From an uncultured Gammaproteobacteria bacterium (GTDB lineage: Bacteria; Pseudomonadota; Gammaproteobacteria; Arenicellales; JAANXG01): a stretch of DNA of 64,000 nucleotides. The stretch spans positions 1 through 64,000 of the forward strand of contig CAMYKW010000006.1 in assembly GCA_947259175.1 (NCBI GenBank). Direction: 5' to 3'. The notes beneath the pieces are model-generated. The model worked only from the letters and a program-made list of their open reading frames with translations, made no database searches and was not told the DNA's origin. The position numbers were made by a program, and so were the translations under genes. Positions 62,751 through 64,000 of the stretch are shown here, one piece after another; positions within the stretch are counted from its first letter, which is position 1; the number at the start of each line of letters is the position of its first letter.

Positions 62751-63491
62751 TTATCGCCGCGGCAGATAACGCTTCGGATCCACCGGCGTGCCGCGCCGGC
62801 GAATCTGAAAATGCAGTTTCACCCGGTTGCTACCGGAGCGACCCATTTCGGCGATCTGTTCACCCCTGATTACCTCGTTGCCTTCTTTCACGAGGAGTTT
62901 TCTGTTGTGTGCGTAAGCACTTAGAAACGTTTCATCATGTTTTACTATAATAAGCTGACCATAGCCCCTAAGTCCAGTGCCCGCATACACCACCCGGCCC
63001 GCCGCCGCCGAACGAATCGCTTGTCCGTATTTTCCAGAAATATCAATACCTTTTCGACCGGCGCGTGGGGAAAAGCCGGCAATCACCCGGCCGTTGGTGG
63101 GCCACACCCAGCCCCGGGTCTTGCGCGGCAAAGCGCGCGCCGGCGTTGGTTTCCTGGATGGCGCCGCCGCTATCGGCGGTTTTGGCGTCGGGCTCGGCGG
63201 CGGACGATAACGCCGCGTCGCGGCTTTCGGGTTCGCAGGATCCGGCGGTGTCGTCCGCAAACGCTGCCCAGGTCTTATGACATACGGTGACTCAATTTGG
63301 TTCCAGCGCGCCAGGGTTTTGAAATCCAACCCCACGTCCCAGGCGATGCTGTACAGCGTGTCACCGGTGCGTACGGTGCGGTGGGTTGGTTGTGTGACTC
63401 CCTGGGAGTGGTCCTTCACCGGTGCCGGAGACCCTCCTGCGCACCCGGCCAGCAGCGCGATGCACGCCAACGCGACGCAGGGAAACGTCAA
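62751..63491 (-). CDS. nlpD: lipoprotein NlpD (LysM and M23 domains)
   Basis: A 246-residue lipoprotein. A lipobox LLAGC (about 14-18) is followed by a LysM domain ([29 protein letters not shown]), a Pro/Ala/Lys-rich linker and a LytM/M23 domain ([25 protein letters not shown]). The zinc histidine expected before GIDI is replaced, as in E. coli NlpD, so it activates AmiC rather than cutting the wall. Its TTG start overlaps the stop of the membrane protein gene (TTGA). It probably contains the rpoS promoter. Confidence 0.92.
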   Translation of the reverse strand: MTFPCVALACIALLAGCAGGSPAPVKDHSQGVTQPTHRTVRTGDTLYSIAWDVGLDFKTLARWNQIESPYVIRPGQRLRTTPPDPANPKAATRRYRPPPSPTPKPPIAAAPSRKPTPARALPRKTRGWVWPTNGRVIAGFSPRAGRKGIDISGKYGQAIRSAAAGRVVYAGTGLRGYGQLIIVKHDETFLSAYAHNRKLLVKEGNEVIRGEQIAEMGRSGSNRVKLHFQIRRRGTPVDPKRYLPRR

Positions 63492-64000
63492 CTTAGATAG
63501 CGGGTAAGCACCACAGCCGTCACGGTGACACCAAGGACCGCCCATCCAATCTGATCCACTCGTTGATGTAAAAACTGGGAAAACCTCTCTCCACCCCAAT
63601 AAAGCAGGGCCGCAACCAGAAAAAACCGCGCGCCCCGCCCTACCAGGGACGCCAACACGAAGGGTAACACCGCAAGCGCCAGCACACCGGAAGCCACGGT
63701 AAACAATTTATATGGAATCGGAGTAAATCCAGCCAGGAATACCACCCAAATGCCGTAATCGTTGAACCAGTTCTGCGCTCTGTGAAAACTGTCCTGTGCG
63801 CTGTACATGGTAATCAGCGGTTGTCCTAACTCATCAAACAGATACAATCCGATCGCATATCCCAACAGCCCGCCCAACACCGAGGTCACGGTGGTCAAAG
63901 CGGCGAAATACCACGCTCTTTGGCGTTGCGCCAACACCATCGGCGCCAACATAACGTCGGGAGGCACGGGAAAAAACGACGATTCCGAGAAACTTAATAA
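63488..64000 (-). CDS. DedA/YqaA-type membrane protein, N-terminus cut by window end
   Basis: At least 170 residues up to the right edge of the window, reading FSESSFFPVPPDVMLAPMVLA then several membrane helices. The motif 'ESSFFPVPPDV' and 'FLAGFTPIPYKLFTVASGV' are those of the YqaA branch of SNARE-associated/DedA proteins, which may move phospholipids or polyprenyl phosphates across the membrane. The gene sits just before nlpD, where yqaA usually lies after surE-pcm. Its start is outside the window. Confidence 0.87.
   Translation of the reverse strand, partial: LLSFSESSFFPVPPDVMLAPMVLAQRQRAWYFAALTTVTSVLGGLLGYAIGLYLFDELGQPLITMYSAQDSFHRAQNWFNDYGIWVVFLAGFTPIPYKLFTVASGVLALAVLPFVLASLVGRGARFFLVAALLYWGGERFSQFLHQRVDQIGWAVLGVTVTAVVLTRYLS

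Overview
The window is a gene-dense chromosomal stretch of a Gammaproteobacterium. This is read from complete rpoS-nlpD, rne-rluC, plsX-fab and gsp (type II secretion) loci with typical gammaproteobacterial gene order, GC-rich codon use and frequent 1-8 base gene overlaps. The family cannot be named from sequence alone; the gene complement suggests a free-living environmental lineage. No rRNA or intact tRNA gene, insertion sequence, prophage or CRISPR array was seen.

Layout. 1-1.45 kb: end of an unrecognised gene, a small conserved-looking protein, a possible tRNA-end integration scar and a DUF1178 protein. 1.45-4.56 kb: an OmpR-type regulator and a large histidine kinase whose outer domain looks like a carbohydrate-binding fold (resembling the sortase-associated PdsR/PdsS family, but with no sortase nearby). 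4.7-7.4 kb: a small protein, an SDR and a class V aminotransferase. 7.5-18.6 kb: fatty-acid and folate block on the minus strand, in the order rpmF-plsX-fabH-fabG-acpP-fabF-pabB-pabC-mltG-tmk-holB-pilZ-tatD; fabD and yceD, usually present here, are missing. 18.7-25.1 kb: an SOS mutagenesis cassette, imuA-imuB and dnaE2, split by a UbiA-type prenyltransferase and carrying two clear LexA boxes. 25.2-29.1 kb: helix-hairpin-helix membrane protein and fadI-fadJ beta-oxidation genes. 29.6-36.5 kb: maf (yceF type), a TPR protein, the ybbP-ybbA ABC exporter divergent from tesA, sppA and a Rieske protein. 36.5-42.9 kb: HAD phosphatase, rluC, rne with a long leader, rlmD, a PolB-like 3'-5' exonuclease. 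43-46.7 kb: cysM, recJ, rpfE-like. 46.8-61.1 kb: a nearly gap-free minus-strand run alaC-hom-thrC-fcl-gspDEFGHIJKLM. 61.3-64 kb: a Mth938-fold protein, rpoS, nlpD and a DedA/YqaA-type membrane protein cut by the window end.

How the genes work together. The classic E. coli order rne-rluC-yceF-yceD-rpmF-plsX-fab-pabC-mltG-tmk-holB-tatD is preserved as a backbone, but about 11 kb (fad genes and the SOS cassette) separate maf from rpmF where yceD would be. The window therefore links membrane lipid synthesis and breakdown, cell-wall maturation, RNA processing, DNA damage tolerance, secretion and the stationary-phase sigma factor. The most notable irregularities are the split SOS cassette with a LexA operator touching the dnaE2 start codon, the missing fabD, a GDP-fucose synthase gene coupled to gspD where gspC is expected, a five-cysteine insertion in threonine synthase, and a recJ gene without a conventional start codon at the place where the family N-terminus begins. 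I did not identify a wholly new defence or enzyme system.
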